A stretch of 64,000 nucleotides of DNA from Lacibacter sp. H375 (GTDB lineage: Bacteria > Bacteroidota > Bacteroidia > Chitinophagales > Chitinophagaceae): contig NZ_JBBKTT010000001.1 in NCBI RefSeq assembly GCF_037892425.1, positions 3,224,001-3,288,000 of the forward strand, written 5' to 3'. Made by a program: the position numbers and the translations under genes. The notes below the pieces were generated by a model that worked only from the letters and a program-made list of their open reading frames with translations, ran no database searches and was not told where the DNA came from. Shown in pieces: positions 16,404-24,296 of the stretch (within the stretch, counting starts at the first letter, position 1; each line of letters starts with the position of its first letter).

Positions 16404-17654
16404 TTACCTGATATTAGTAGTTGCAGACACAGCCGCTTTATTCATTACCCATCTGCCACCGCCTCCTGCATTTGTGCCCGGGCCCCATGTTCCGTTAAGT
16501 TGGGTGCCGGTTAAAGATGCTGAGAATGAAAAACCAGAACTGGCGCCGTTGTAGGTGTAGGAACCGCTAAGTTGGTTATTTGAAAACGTGTAACGGCCCG
16601 ATGCAATACTGTTGCCGCTTGCATCCAGTAATTTCATAGTGCCATCAGTATTTAATTGAAAGCAATAAAAATTCGCTCCATTACTGCTGCCATTACCCCA
16701 TGTGCCTTTCCATACACCTGCTATGGAAGTTGGTGTAGACGTTGCAATGGTACCCGTTGTAGTACCCGGTAACGTTTTATAGGTTGTGTTAATCGTTGCG
16801 CCCGTGGCTGGTACTGTATTGCCCGCAACAGTTGTGCTTTGCGCCGGGAAAAACTCTATTTTCATCAGCACCGTGTAAATGCCGTGATCCCTTAAATTAC
16901 CAACCGCAGTTTCATCATATTGCACAGGTATAACACCCTTGCCAAATCCCATATCGCTATTACTGATGAATGCGAGGTTAGGTGTGTTCAATACAACAAA
17001 TTTTGGAGAGAAGTCGCCATATTTTTCCATACCGATGGGTCTTGTGCCGGGTTTCCCTAATTCCCCCTGCTCACCGCCCGCTTTCAATTTTGGCATACCA
17101 AGCTGGCTGGCTCCTAAAATAATTGACGTAGGGTTCATTGTTAAAATGCCGAATCCAATTGCAAGTGGTGCAATTTTTTGATTGATGCTGTATGCCATGC
17201 TTTGAATGGTAGAACTAAATCCTGCCTGGTTATCTGCTATGGGATCTTGTTCCCAACCGGTAGGTATGATGGTTAATATGTCGCCACTTGTCATGTCGTA
17301 TTCTCCAAGAAGCAGATTAGCCCGGTAATTATCGCCGGCTTTAATTCCGCCTTTGTTATTGCCAAATAAATCAACCCAGGTGCCAACACTTATACGGTTT
17401 GAAAATTGACCGGATGCATCACCATAAACCGGTGTTCGTTTTTCATAATTTAGTTTCGTGTTGCCGTTTTTATCACCCAGCAGAAAGGAAAATGTAAAAT
17501 AAACTTCATCGCCTTTCCCGTCTGAATGTAAAACATCATCCCAGGTTTCACGATAGCACTCAAAACCTGCAAATGATATACGAATGCGGCCTGATTGTGC
17601 CAGCATTGTATTAGATGTAGCAATGAATAACATCAAATAAAATAGCTTTTTCAT
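16404..17654 (-). CDS. Secreted protein with C-terminal lipocalin-like beta domain, first gene of the secreted block
   Basis: The start at 17654 (MKKLFYLMLFIATSNTMLAQ) gives a clear signal peptide; a longer frame has no such support. The 416-residue protein has an N-terminal domain of about 280 residues (GRIRISFAGFECYRETWDDV, with the acidic loop HSDGKGDEVYF), a Thr/Ala-rich linker, and a C-terminal domain of about 90 residues (GVWKGTWGNG...LSGSYTYNGASSGFSFSASL...GTWGPG). The latter repeats the strand pattern of lipocalin-like bacterial domains. Function is unknown. It is divergent from the histidine kinase gene, and a putative operator lies between them. Confidence 0.75.
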   Translation of the reverse strand: MKKLFYLMLFIATSNTMLAQSGRIRISFAGFECYRETWDDVLHSDGKGDEVYFTFSFLLGDKNGNTKLNYEKRTPVYGDASGQFSNRISVGTWVDLFGNNKGGIKAGDNYRANLLLGEYDMTSGDILTIIPTGWEQDPIADNQAGFSSTIQSMAYSINQKIAPLAIGFGILTMNPTSIILGASQLGMPKLKAGGEQGELGKPGTRPIGMEKYGDFSPKFVVLNTPNLAFISNSDMGFGKGVIPVQYDETAVGNLRDHGIYTVLMKIEFFPAQSTTVAGNTVPATGATINTTYKTLPGTTTGTIATSTPTSIAGVWKGTWGNGSSNGANFYCFQLNTDGTMKLLDASGNSIASGRYTFSNNQLSGSYTYNGASSGFSFSASLTGTQLNGTWGPGTNAGGGGRWVMNKAAVSATTNIR

Positions 17655-17673
17655 GTGTATGTTTTTGTTGATG

Positions 17674-17730
17674 TAAAAATGATGCAGTGTCCTGATTGGC
17701 ACCATCCCTTAAAAAAAGGATATTTTAAAA
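17674..17730 (-). promoter_or_regulatory. Putative promoter and operator of the secreted-protein operon
   Basis: Plus-strand ATCCCTTAAAAAAAGGA begins at 17704, exactly 50 bp from the start codon at 17654, and contains CCTT-N5-AAGG. On the minus strand CATTTTTA (17681-17674) occupies the same position as the perfect -7 box of the 496-residue protein gene, with two mismatches. The element lies in the spacer shared with the two-component genes, 89 bp from the kinase start. Confidence 0.6.
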
Positions 17731-17818
17731 CGGGTAAAAAATCATGTGAAAAAGGGAGGTGCTACTATAAAATGGTTGATTTTATTTGCAGTATGCCAAT
17801 TTGATTTTATATTAAGAC

Positions 17819-19750
17819 ATGCAAAAACTACTGTTCTATATTTCCCTTTTCCTTTTTTCAGTTGCAGATGCACAAGTACTGATGAACAGGGACAGTCTTT
17901 TGAAATTACTGCCCACAATTAAGGAAGATTCAGCAGGTGCAGAATTTTATATTGTTCTTGGTCAGCAATATGAAAGCAGTGAACCTGAACTGGCGAAACA
18001 TTATTATCACAAAGCCGGAATCATCAGTGAAAAAATAAATTACCCGGCAGGGGTGTTGCGCTATATTTTCAATTACACATTTGTACTAAACCTGCAGGGC
18101 AGATTTGACTCTGGTCTCGCTCTCAATTTAAAAGCAGTACCTATTGCAAGAAAACTGAATGATCCCGTCATGTTGGGGAAAGCATTGTTTAATGCAGGAT
18201 CTTCATACAGGATGCTGGCACAATTTGAAAAGGCAATTTCATTATACGAAGAAGGGCGAAAAATATTTGCATCGAATGGCGATAGTTTGTTAATGGCCAG
18301 GAGTTATGATATTATACAAATGCTTTACTATAATCTCGAAAACTATGATAAAGGAATTTACTATGGTGAAACAGCGGTGAAATGGCTTCGTACAATTGAC
18401 GATCCTTTGTGGTTGGGTACTACTTTAAATAATTTAGGCATGAATTATATAAAGAAAGGCGATAGTAAAAAGGCAAAGGAGGCATGGATGGAAGCGTTGG
18501 CCATCAGCAAAAAAATCGGCAACTTGGAAATGGAGGGCTCTCAAATGCTCAATCTTGGCGATTTATATATGCATGCAGGAGAATTCGCAATTCTCAAAGA
18601 CTATTATGGCAAAGCATTGGATTTGTATACTCAACTTGATGGAGCCGAAGGTATTGCCATTGCTTTACGTGGACTTGCCATTTATGAATACTTCAATAAA
18701 AATTTCGAGGCAGCAAAAAAATATGCAGAGCGGTCGCTTGAAGTGATTAATAAAAACAACCTGCAGCTTGAAAAAATAAAAACACTAGAAACTTTATCGA
18801 GCATTCATATTGCTATGCAGGATCTAATTACCGGACAGAGATATATGCAGGAAGCAACAGTTCTTTCTGATAGTTTGTTAAATGACCGGGTACGCAAAGC
18901 TTCTATTGATGCAGAAACCAAATATGAAACTGCAAAAAAAGATGTGCAAATACAATTGCAGCGGGCAGTTATTAAACAAAAGAACACGCTCAACTACTTT
19001 TTAAGTGCGGGTGCTGCAGCGCTATTACTTATTTCAGTTCTTGGCTACCGCAATTACAAACAAAAACAAAACCTGCAGCAGCAACGCATAAATGAACTGG
19101 AAACCGAAAAACAATTAGCCGCAACTGAAGCAGTACTTAAAGGCGAAGAACAGGAACGCACCCGGCTTGCAAAAGATTTGCATGACGGTTTGGGTGGTAT
19201 GCTCAGCGGTATTAAATATTCAATGAATACTATGAAAGGAAACTTAATCATGACGCCTGATAATGCACAGGCCTTTGAACGCAGCATGGATATGCTGGAC
19301 AGTTCTATTAAAGAAATGCGCCGTGTGGCACACAATCTTATGCCGGAAGCATTGGTGAAATTTGGATTAGATACTGCATTGAAAGATTTTTGTAAGGACA
19401 TTCATCAATCAGGTGCTTTGAATGTTTCATATCAATCTGTAGGTATGGAAGGAAAAGCACCAGATCAAACAACTGCCATTACAGTCTTTCGCATTGTGCA
19501 GGAATTGCTGAACAATACGTTGAAACATGCTGCTGCAAAAAATGCCATTGTACAGTTAAACAGAACTGATGATCAGCTTTCCGTTACTGTGGAAGATGAT
19601 GGTAAAGGATTTAACACAGCTGTCTTGGAGCACAATCGTGGTATTGGCTGGGATAATATTCAAAACCGTGTGGATTTTATGAAAGGAAAGTTGGATGTAA
19701 AATCGGGTGAGGGTAAGGGAACATCGGTGCATATTGAAATAAACGTTTAA
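17819..19750 (+). CDS. TPR-containing sensor histidine kinase (HisKA_3 type)
   Basis: The 643-residue protein has a signal peptide (ending VADAQ) and a periplasmic sensor region of tetratricopeptide repeats (about 50-360). A transmembrane helix follows (about 392-411), then a cytoplasmic HisKA_3 dimerisation domain with the phospho-acceptor His455 in KDLHDGLGGMLSG, and a HATPase_c domain with VEDDGKGF and the GIGWDNIQNRV box. This is the NarX/DesK-like class that pairs with NarL-type regulators. Its stop codon is directly followed by the ATG of the response regulator gene, so the pair is co-transcribed. It probably controls the adjacent secreted-protein block. Confidence 0.93.
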   Translation: MQKLLFYISLFLFSVADAQVLMNRDSLLKLLPTIKEDSAGAEFYIVLGQQYESSEPELAKHYYHKAGIISEKINYPAGVLRYIFNYTFVLNLQGRFDSGLALNLKAVPIARKLNDPVMLGKALFNAGSSYRMLAQFEKAISLYEEGRKIFASNGDSLLMARSYDIIQMLYYNLENYDKGIYYGETAVKWLRTIDDPLWLGTTLNNLGMNYIKKGDSKKAKEAWMEALAISKKIGNLEMEGSQMLNLGDLYMHAGEFAILKDYYGKALDLYTQLDGAEGIAIALRGLAIYEYFNKNFEAAKKYAERSLEVINKNNLQLEKIKTLETLSSIHIAMQDLITGQRYMQEATVLSDSLLNDRVRKASIDAETKYETAKKDVQIQLQRAVIKQKNTLNYFLSAGAAALLLISVLGYRNYKQKQNLQQQRINELETEKQLAATEAVLKGEEQERTRLAKDLHDGLGGMLSGIKYSMNTMKGNLIMTPDNAQAFERSMDMLDSSIKEMRRVAHNLMPEALVKFGLDTALKDFCKDIHQSGALNVSYQSVGMEGKAPDQTTAITVFRIVQELLNNTLKHAAAKNAIVQLNRTDDQLSVTVEDDGKGFNTAVLEHNRGIGWDNIQNRVDFMKGKLDVKSGEGKGTSVHIEINV

Positions 19751-20374
19751 ATGAAGATCAAAGTTTTTATTGTAGATGATCATTATATGGTGGTGGAAGG
19801 AATCCGCTCCATGCTGCAAACAGAAATTTCTGTTGAGTGGATGGGGCATGCTTCCAATGCTGATTCCTGCATGGCTTTTTTGAAACAACAGCAACCCGAT
19901 GTGTTGCTCATGGATATTAATATGCCCGGAAAAAACGGTATTGAGTTGTGTGGCGAAGTAAAACAAAAATATCCCGGAGTGTTTGTGTTGGCGCTGAGTA
20001 CATTCAATCAGCAAAGTTTTATTGAAAAAATGATGAATAATGGCGCATCAGGTTATGTGCTGAAAAATGCATCTCAACATGAACTGATGGAAGCGATAGA
20101 AACCGTTGCTAAAGGAAAAATATTTTTAAGTGAAGAAGCTGCAGCGATGCTTCGTAAAGATGACAATAGTGAAGTACCTGTTATTACGAGGAGAGAAAAG
20201 GAAGTATTGGAATTGCTGGCCGACGGATTAACAAACAATGAAATTGCTGAGAAATTATTTGTGAGTGCCACTACAGTTGACAGTCACCGTAAAAGTTTAG
20301 TAGCCAAACTGAAAGCCAAGAACACACCTGAACTCATTAAACTGGCATTTATCCATAAACTTATCGGAACATAA
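19751..20374 (+). CDS. NarL/FixJ-family response regulator
   Basis: The 207-residue protein has an N-terminal receiver domain with the acidic pocket VDD (residues 8-10), phospho-acceptor Asp55 in LLMDINMPG, the conserved Ser/Thr in ALST and Lys in YVLKN. The C-terminal LuxR-type helix-turn-helix is about residues 140-205 (ITRREKEVLELLADGLTNNE, IAEKLFVSATTVDSHRKSL). Such regulators bind imperfect inverted repeats. The CCTT-N5-AAGG elements at 11301 and 17704 are the natural candidate sites. It is directly abutted by the kinase gene before it and the sheath-like gene after it. Confidence 0.94.
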   Translation: MKIKVFIVDDHYMVVEGIRSMLQTEISVEWMGHASNADSCMAFLKQQQPDVLLMDINMPGKNGIELCGEVKQKYPGVFVLALSTFNQQSFIEKMMNNGASGYVLKNASQHELMEAIETVAKGKIFLSEEAAAMLRKDDNSEVPVITRREKEVLELLADGLTNNEIAEKLFVSATTVDSHRKSLVAKLKAKNTPELIKLAFIHKLIGT

Positions 20375-20848
20375 ATGAAATGGATTTTATTAATATCTCT
20401 GTTAAGTATTCATGTAGCACTTTCAGCACAGGATACTATTCAGCGTGTGAAACTTTCGGAGTTGCAGCAAACAAGGCTACTGTCATCACCAAGACTCATA
20501 AAATCTTCATTAACAACGGCACAAAAAATTGAATTGCGTATCAATCAGTTTCTGGATTCAATGGTTCGTACAGCTGATGCCAGTCCTTTTTTTATACAAA
20601 AAATAAAAAACGGTGTGTCAAATATTTTATATGAATTCTGGAAGATGGGTATGCTCACTGGTTTAGCACAGGAACAAGCTTTCTATGTAAAATGCAATGC
20701 TCAAACAATGACAGCTAAAGATATTGCCGAAGGGAGATTGGTTGTAATAGCAGGGTATGCATTAATCAAGCCTGCTGAATTTGAAGTGATCCGTTTTGAA
20801 CGGATGCTTATCAACAAAACTCCACTCCAATACGCAGCAAATTTCTGA
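20375..20848 (+). CDS. Exported protein with phage tail-sheath C-terminal-like domain
   Basis: The 157-residue product starts with a signal peptide (MKWILLISLLSIHVALSA, cleavage before Gln19). Residues about 75-150 strongly resemble the C-terminal domain of contractile tail-sheath proteins: a helix ending NILYEFWKMGMLTG, then AQEQAFYVKCNAQTMTAKDI, AEGRLVVIAGYALIKPAEF and EVIRFERM. In sheaths the equivalent reads roughly LW..GAL.G.T.EEAFFVKCD..T....I..GR..V.IG.APVKPAEFVVFRI. The rest of a sheath (400 or more residues) is absent. It begins immediately after the response regulator stop codon, so it is the third gene of that operon. Its function is unknown. Confidence 0.8.
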   Translation: MKWILLISLLSIHVALSAQDTIQRVKLSELQQTRLLSSPRLIKSSLTTAQKIELRINQFLDSMVRTADASPFFIQKIKNGVSNILYEFWKMGMLTGLAQEQAFYVKCNAQTMTAKDIAEGRLVVIAGYALIKPAEFEVIRFERMLINKTPLQYAANF

Positions 20849-20852
20849 CCGC

Positions 20853-22118
20853 TTATTCAAAATCTTTATAGATCAGGTATTTCTTTCGTATCGCTTTAAA
20901 CTTCGCTAATGCAGGCTCCCAACTCTTGCGTATTTCCTCTTCTGTCTTGCCATCTTTTATTTGTTGCATCAACGTGCCGTTGCCGGCAAGTTTATTAAAG
21001 AAATAATCTGTTGGTTTTCCACTGGCGGGTGCAATAAAAAATTCATCTTTATTGGGGAAAAGGTTATAGGCTTCCAGCAGCCATTTCAATTGCACTCTGC
21101 TGCCCGCAGTGATAAATACTTTATCAGCAGGCCCGCTTAGATCCCAACCATAACAAAGTTGATCTTTCAGTTTTGGATCTTTTGCGCCATCTCTGCTGCG
21201 GGGCGTAAAAGGTTTTAAAGTTTTTGGCAAAGAAGGATGCCCAAATATCTGGAATGGAATATTGGTGCCACGCCCTTCACTCAATACAGTGCCTTCAAAA
21301 AAACATGTGGAAGGATATAACCAGATCGATTGACTGTTGGGTAAGTTAGGTGAAGGCTTTACAGGCAACTCATACTTTGTTGTATGCGTGTAATTGTTAC
21401 ATGGGATGATCGTTAATTCAAATTTTCCATGACGACCAGCTAACTCATACAAGCGTGGTTCCAGCCATTCTTCATCATAGATCATTTGAGCATACTCGCC
21501 AATCGTCATGCCATACACAATTGGTACGGGTTGCATTCCAACAAATGATTTGTATGCGGGTTCAAGAACAGGTCCATCAACATAATGTCCATTTGGATTT
21601 GGACGATCAAGCACGATCAAATGTTTACCCCATTCTAGCGCTGCTTCCATGTAATACTCAAGTGAAGAGATGTAAGTATAAAATCGCACGCCCACATCCT
21701 GTATATCAAACAACATTACATCAACGCCGGCAAGATCTTCTTTTGAAGGTTTACGTTTTGTTCCGTAAAGTGAAATAACCTGGATGCCTGTTTTCTCATC
21801 TTTGTAATTTCCAATTTTCTCGCCTGCATCTGCAGTGCCACGAAAACCATGTTCAGGTCCGAAGATCACTTTAATGTTAACGCCCAGTTTTCGTAGTGAA
21901 TCTACAAGATGACTTTTGCCAATGGTTGAGGTTTGGTTGGCAAATACAGCAACCGTTTTTCCCTCAAGCAGATCAATATAGTTGTCAAGATTTTCAGAAC
22001 CGGTTTGAAACAACCTGTTCTTAATGGAGCCACGGTTATAACCGGAGCGGGCGTGTTTTTGCTGTGCTTCGGTATAAAAAGTTCCGAACAGAACCAGTAA
22101 AAGGAGTAATTGTTTCAT
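20853..22118 (-). CDS. DUF1343 protein, NamZ-like exo-beta-N-acetylmuramidase (GH171)
   Basis: The start at 22118 (MKQLLLLLVLFGTFYTEAQQ) gives a signal peptide; the longer frame adds an unlikely extension. The 421-residue protein carries the DUF1343 motifs: GKTVAVFANQTSTIGKSHLV, VIFGPEHGFRG, MLFDIQDVGVRFYTYISSLE, DRPNPNGHYVDGPVLE and LSEGRGTNIPFQIFG. Characterised members (NamZ) release terminal N-acetylmuramic acid from peptidoglycan fragments, so a periplasmic cell-wall recycling role is likely. It is convergent with the sheath-like gene, only 4 bp apart. Confidence 0.9.
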   Translation of the reverse strand: MKQLLLLLVLFGTFYTEAQQKHARSGYNRGSIKNRLFQTGSENLDNYIDLLEGKTVAVFANQTSTIGKSHLVDSLRKLGVNIKVIFGPEHGFRGTADAGEKIGNYKDEKTGIQVISLYGTKRKPSKEDLAGVDVMLFDIQDVGVRFYTYISSLEYYMEAALEWGKHLIVLDRPNPNGHYVDGPVLEPAYKSFVGMQPVPIVYGMTIGEYAQMIYDEEWLEPRLYELAGRHGKFELTIIPCNNYTHTTKYELPVKPSPNLPNSQSIWLYPSTCFFEGTVLSEGRGTNIPFQIFGHPSLPKTLKPFTPRSRDGAKDPKLKDQLCYGWDLSGPADKVFITAGSRVQLKWLLEAYNLFPNKDEFFIAPASGKPTDYFFNKLAGNGTLMQQIKDGKTEEEIRKSWEPALAKFKAIRKKYLIYKDFE

Positions 22119-22219
22119 TCCAAATGGTTTGTAGCTCAAAGTTGCACAATTAGTAGCGTAAAAAAAATTTATTGGCAGGGCTGGCATTTGCCAGTAATTT
22201 TGCCTGAAATAAATAATTT

Positions 22220-22672
22220 ATGCAGCAGGCAAAAAAAGGTGATACCGTACGTGTGCATTACACCGGTAAATTGACAACAGGTGAGCAGTTCGATTCAAGC
22301 GCAGGCCGTGAGCCACTTGAGTTTGAGGTGGGTGCCGGAATGATGATCAAAGGGTTTGACGACGCCGTGGTTGGTATGGCCATTGGAGATAAAAAAACTA
22401 TTAACATCCCTCCTCATGAGGCATATGGAGAACGTAACGATCAGATGGTGATTGATTTCCCCCGTTCAAATTTTCCTGATGATATGACGCCGGAAATCGG
22501 CATGCAGTTGATGATGAACAACAGTGCCGGGCAGCAGTTCCCAGTTACCATAACAGAAGTGCAGGAAGAAATTGTTGTATTAGATGCAAACCACATGTTA
22601 GCTGGTAAAGAACTGGTGTTTGATATTGAAATGGTTGAGATTGATGCAAAGGGATTGATCATAGTTCCTTAG
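22220..22672 (+). CDS. FKBP-type peptidyl-prolyl isomerase, SlyD-like
   Basis: The 150-residue cytoplasmic protein has the FKBP fold with VRVHYTGKLTTGEQFDSS, then FEVGAGMMIKGFDDAVVGMA and IPPHEAYGE. An insert-in-flap domain (about 75-120) follows, as in SlyD, where it gives chaperone activity. The His/Cys-rich metal-binding tail of E. coli SlyD is absent. It catalyses cis-trans isomerisation of proline peptide bonds during folding. The TAG stop codon falls inside a heptamer word (TTAGTCA, TTAGTCG). Confidence 0.92.
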   Translation: MQQAKKGDTVRVHYTGKLTTGEQFDSSAGREPLEFEVGAGMMIKGFDDAVVGMAIGDKKTINIPPHEAYGERNDQMVIDFPRSNFPDDMTPEIGMQLMMNNSAGQQFPVTITEVQEEIVVLDANHMLAGKELVFDIEMVEIDAKGLIIVP

Positions 22673-22770
22673 TCATTAGTCGATAGCAAAAGTCCACAGC
22701 TGATTTTATTCAACTGTGGACTTTTTGTATTTAGAACAAAAAATTAACCACTATCTACTATCGGCTTCTG
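22669..22770. repeat. Heptamer words flanking a terminator
   Basis: TTAGTCA and TTAGTCG (22669-22682), then ATAGC, lie left of the terminator. ACTATCT, ACTATCG and GCTTCTG (22750-22770) lie right of it, in inverted sense. These belong to the same word family as the arrays at 52293 and 53661. Confidence 0.55.
22688..22726. terminator. Bidirectional terminator between convergent genes
   Basis: A 12-bp stem AAAAGTCCACAG/CTGTGGACTTTT with a 14-nt loop is followed by T's on the plus strand and has A's on its left side, so it can stop transcription from both sides. Confidence 0.85.
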
Positions 22771-22774
22771 GTTT

Positions 22775-23320
22775 TTACTTCCTTCTCATCCACCATCCCA
22801 ACCAAACACCCACCAAAGCCCAACTCACCAGGGCGTCCATCAAATAGGCGTTAATATCATGTATAGGATACCATATATGCCCGGTATATGGACCATTGGC
22901 AAAGCAAATGATCCCAACAAATATGCTGGCAAATAAATAAGTGCCAAAACCCTGCGCTGTCATCTTTGAGAATATCCATGCAAGCAAACAAACAATAATG
23001 ATATTAGTCAATGCTCCTCTTGCCATGTTCATGCCCATATTCATGTTCCAGGCTTTGTAATAACTAAGCTGGGCCCATGGTTTTCCATCAACTTCTTTCA
23101 TGAATTTCTCCATCTCTTCCGATGAATTTTCATTTTGAAGCCGGGGCATAAAATAAGTGCCTTCTTCCAAACCGGAATTGTTTAAGAATTGAAGAATTGT
23201 GTCTTGCTTGGACGTGTATTGCTGTCCTTTGTCATGAAGATTAGCAACTGCAAATGAAATAGTTTGCCATGCAAAAAGTACAATGCCGCCAACAAGGCCG
23301 CCGATGAGGATCTTCTTCAT
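22775..23320 (-). CDS. Integral membrane protein of unknown function
   Basis: The 181-residue protein has an N-terminal transmembrane helix (about 5-25), a soluble extracytoplasmic segment (about 30-95, with DTILQFLNNSGLEEGTYFMP), then three further membrane helices (about 100-175) and the C-terminus WLGWWMRRK. The layout is common among Bacteroidota hypothetical membrane proteins, but I cannot assign a family. It is convergent with the FKBP gene and lies 67 bp downstream of the CPBP protease gene, so the two may share a transcript. Confidence 0.7.
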   Translation of the reverse strand: MKKILIGGLVGGIVLFAWQTISFAVANLHDKGQQYTSKQDTILQFLNNSGLEEGTYFMPRLQNENSSEEMEKFMKEVDGKPWAQLSYYKAWNMNMGMNMARGALTNIIIVCLLAWIFSKMTAQGFGTYLFASIFVGIICFANGPYTGHIWYPIHDINAYLMDALVSWALVGVWLGWWMRRK

Positions 23321-23387
23321 GTTTTTGATTTTGGTGAAGAAGTAAAGTAGAGATTCTGTTTAGCATTCACAAATTCTGAATGCACAT

Positions 23388-24236
23388 TTATTCAACGCTG
23401 CTGTTGTATTTGCGCTGAAACAAAAAGAAGAGGACAATTGCCATCAAGCTGGTGGCGAATGTGGTAAGCCACGAAGCTTCAAGTCCAAATGCTCCTCCGG
23501 TCAAGAGAACGGAACCTTTCAGATTTTGTTCTAATAAGGATGGTAACGAAAGCCCGCTTACTTCAAAGCCGAGAACAGGGCCCTGCACAAAATTCCAGGT
23601 AAAGTGAAAGAAGATAGCAAACCAAAGGTTACGTGTGTAAATATAATTTACACCTAGCAACACACCCGCAATAAAAATATTGATGAATGCAATGAGCGAC
23701 ATGTGAGAATTTAATGAATGAAACCCGGCAAATAATAATGCTGAGATAGATAATGCGGGCAACACGGAAGTTGATTGCATTAAATTGTTAAGTATATAAC
23801 CACGAAAAACAACTTCCTCCGAAAAACTTACCGACACAAGTATTATTATAGTGAGAGCAAATTCAGCTACATTAATATCTGCCACAAACCATTCCAGCAA
23901 TTTCATGAGCCATAATACTGTAGCCATTACTGTAAGCAACAGTATGCCGGTTACAACACCGGCAGTACGTTCTTTCCCAAATCCATTCCATATAAGCCCA
24001 AGACTTTTGAATGATTGTTTATCGAATACTTTACGGAATAACCAAACAGTAAAAAATGAGATCAAAAAGTTTAGCAATATAAAGCCATAAAATGTTACTG
24101 TAGTTGTATAGGTCATTTCTAAAAGCCCATACACAAAACCAAGCCCTCCGTTTCCAAGAATAAGAAGGAACATATAAACCAATATAAAAAGCAGTGCCCT
24201 CAGCCAGCCTTTTTTGATAATGGGAGATGATTGCAT
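23388..24236 (-). CDS. CPBP family intramembrane metalloprotease
   Basis: The 282-residue polytopic protein has the three CPBP/Abi (CAAX protease-like) motifs: Glu140-Glu141...Arg145 in SFSEEVVFRGY, His173 in FAGFHSLNS, and His211 in FAIFFHFTWNF. These form the glutamate-based intramembrane active site known from Rce1-like enzymes. About seven to eight membrane helices are predicted. Roles in the family include prenylated-protein processing, bacteriocin immunity and envelope maintenance; the substrate here is unknown. It is divergent from pepT. Confidence 0.9.
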   Translation of the reverse strand: MQSSPIIKKGWLRALLFILVYMFLLILGNGGLGFVYGLLEMTYTTTVTFYGFILLNFLISFFTVWLFRKVFDKQSFKSLGLIWNGFGKERTAGVVTGILLLTVMATVLWLMKLLEWFVADINVAEFALTIIILVSVSFSEEVVFRGYILNNLMQSTSVLPALSISALLFAGFHSLNSHMSLIAFINIFIAGVLLGVNYIYTRNLWFAIFFHFTWNFVQGPVLGFEVSGLSLPSLLEQNLKGSVLLTGGAFGLEASWLTTFATSLMAIVLFFLFQRKYNSSVE

Positions 24237-24296
24237 AGAGTTGATTTTGGTATGAGTGCCGAAACACTGTTATTTTACAAGTTCAAAAATAAGCGT

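Noticed and set aside
16404-17705. Extended N-terminus of the 416-residue secreted protein
   Set aside because: The extension would start within the CCTT-N5-AAGG promoter region and would bury the signal peptide; the start at 17654 is better.
20375-20848. Possible remnant of a prophage or contractile injection system
   Set aside because: No tail tube, baseplate, capsid, integrase or ATPase genes lie nearby, and the protein has its own signal peptide. A stand-alone domesticated domain is more likely than a decaying phage.
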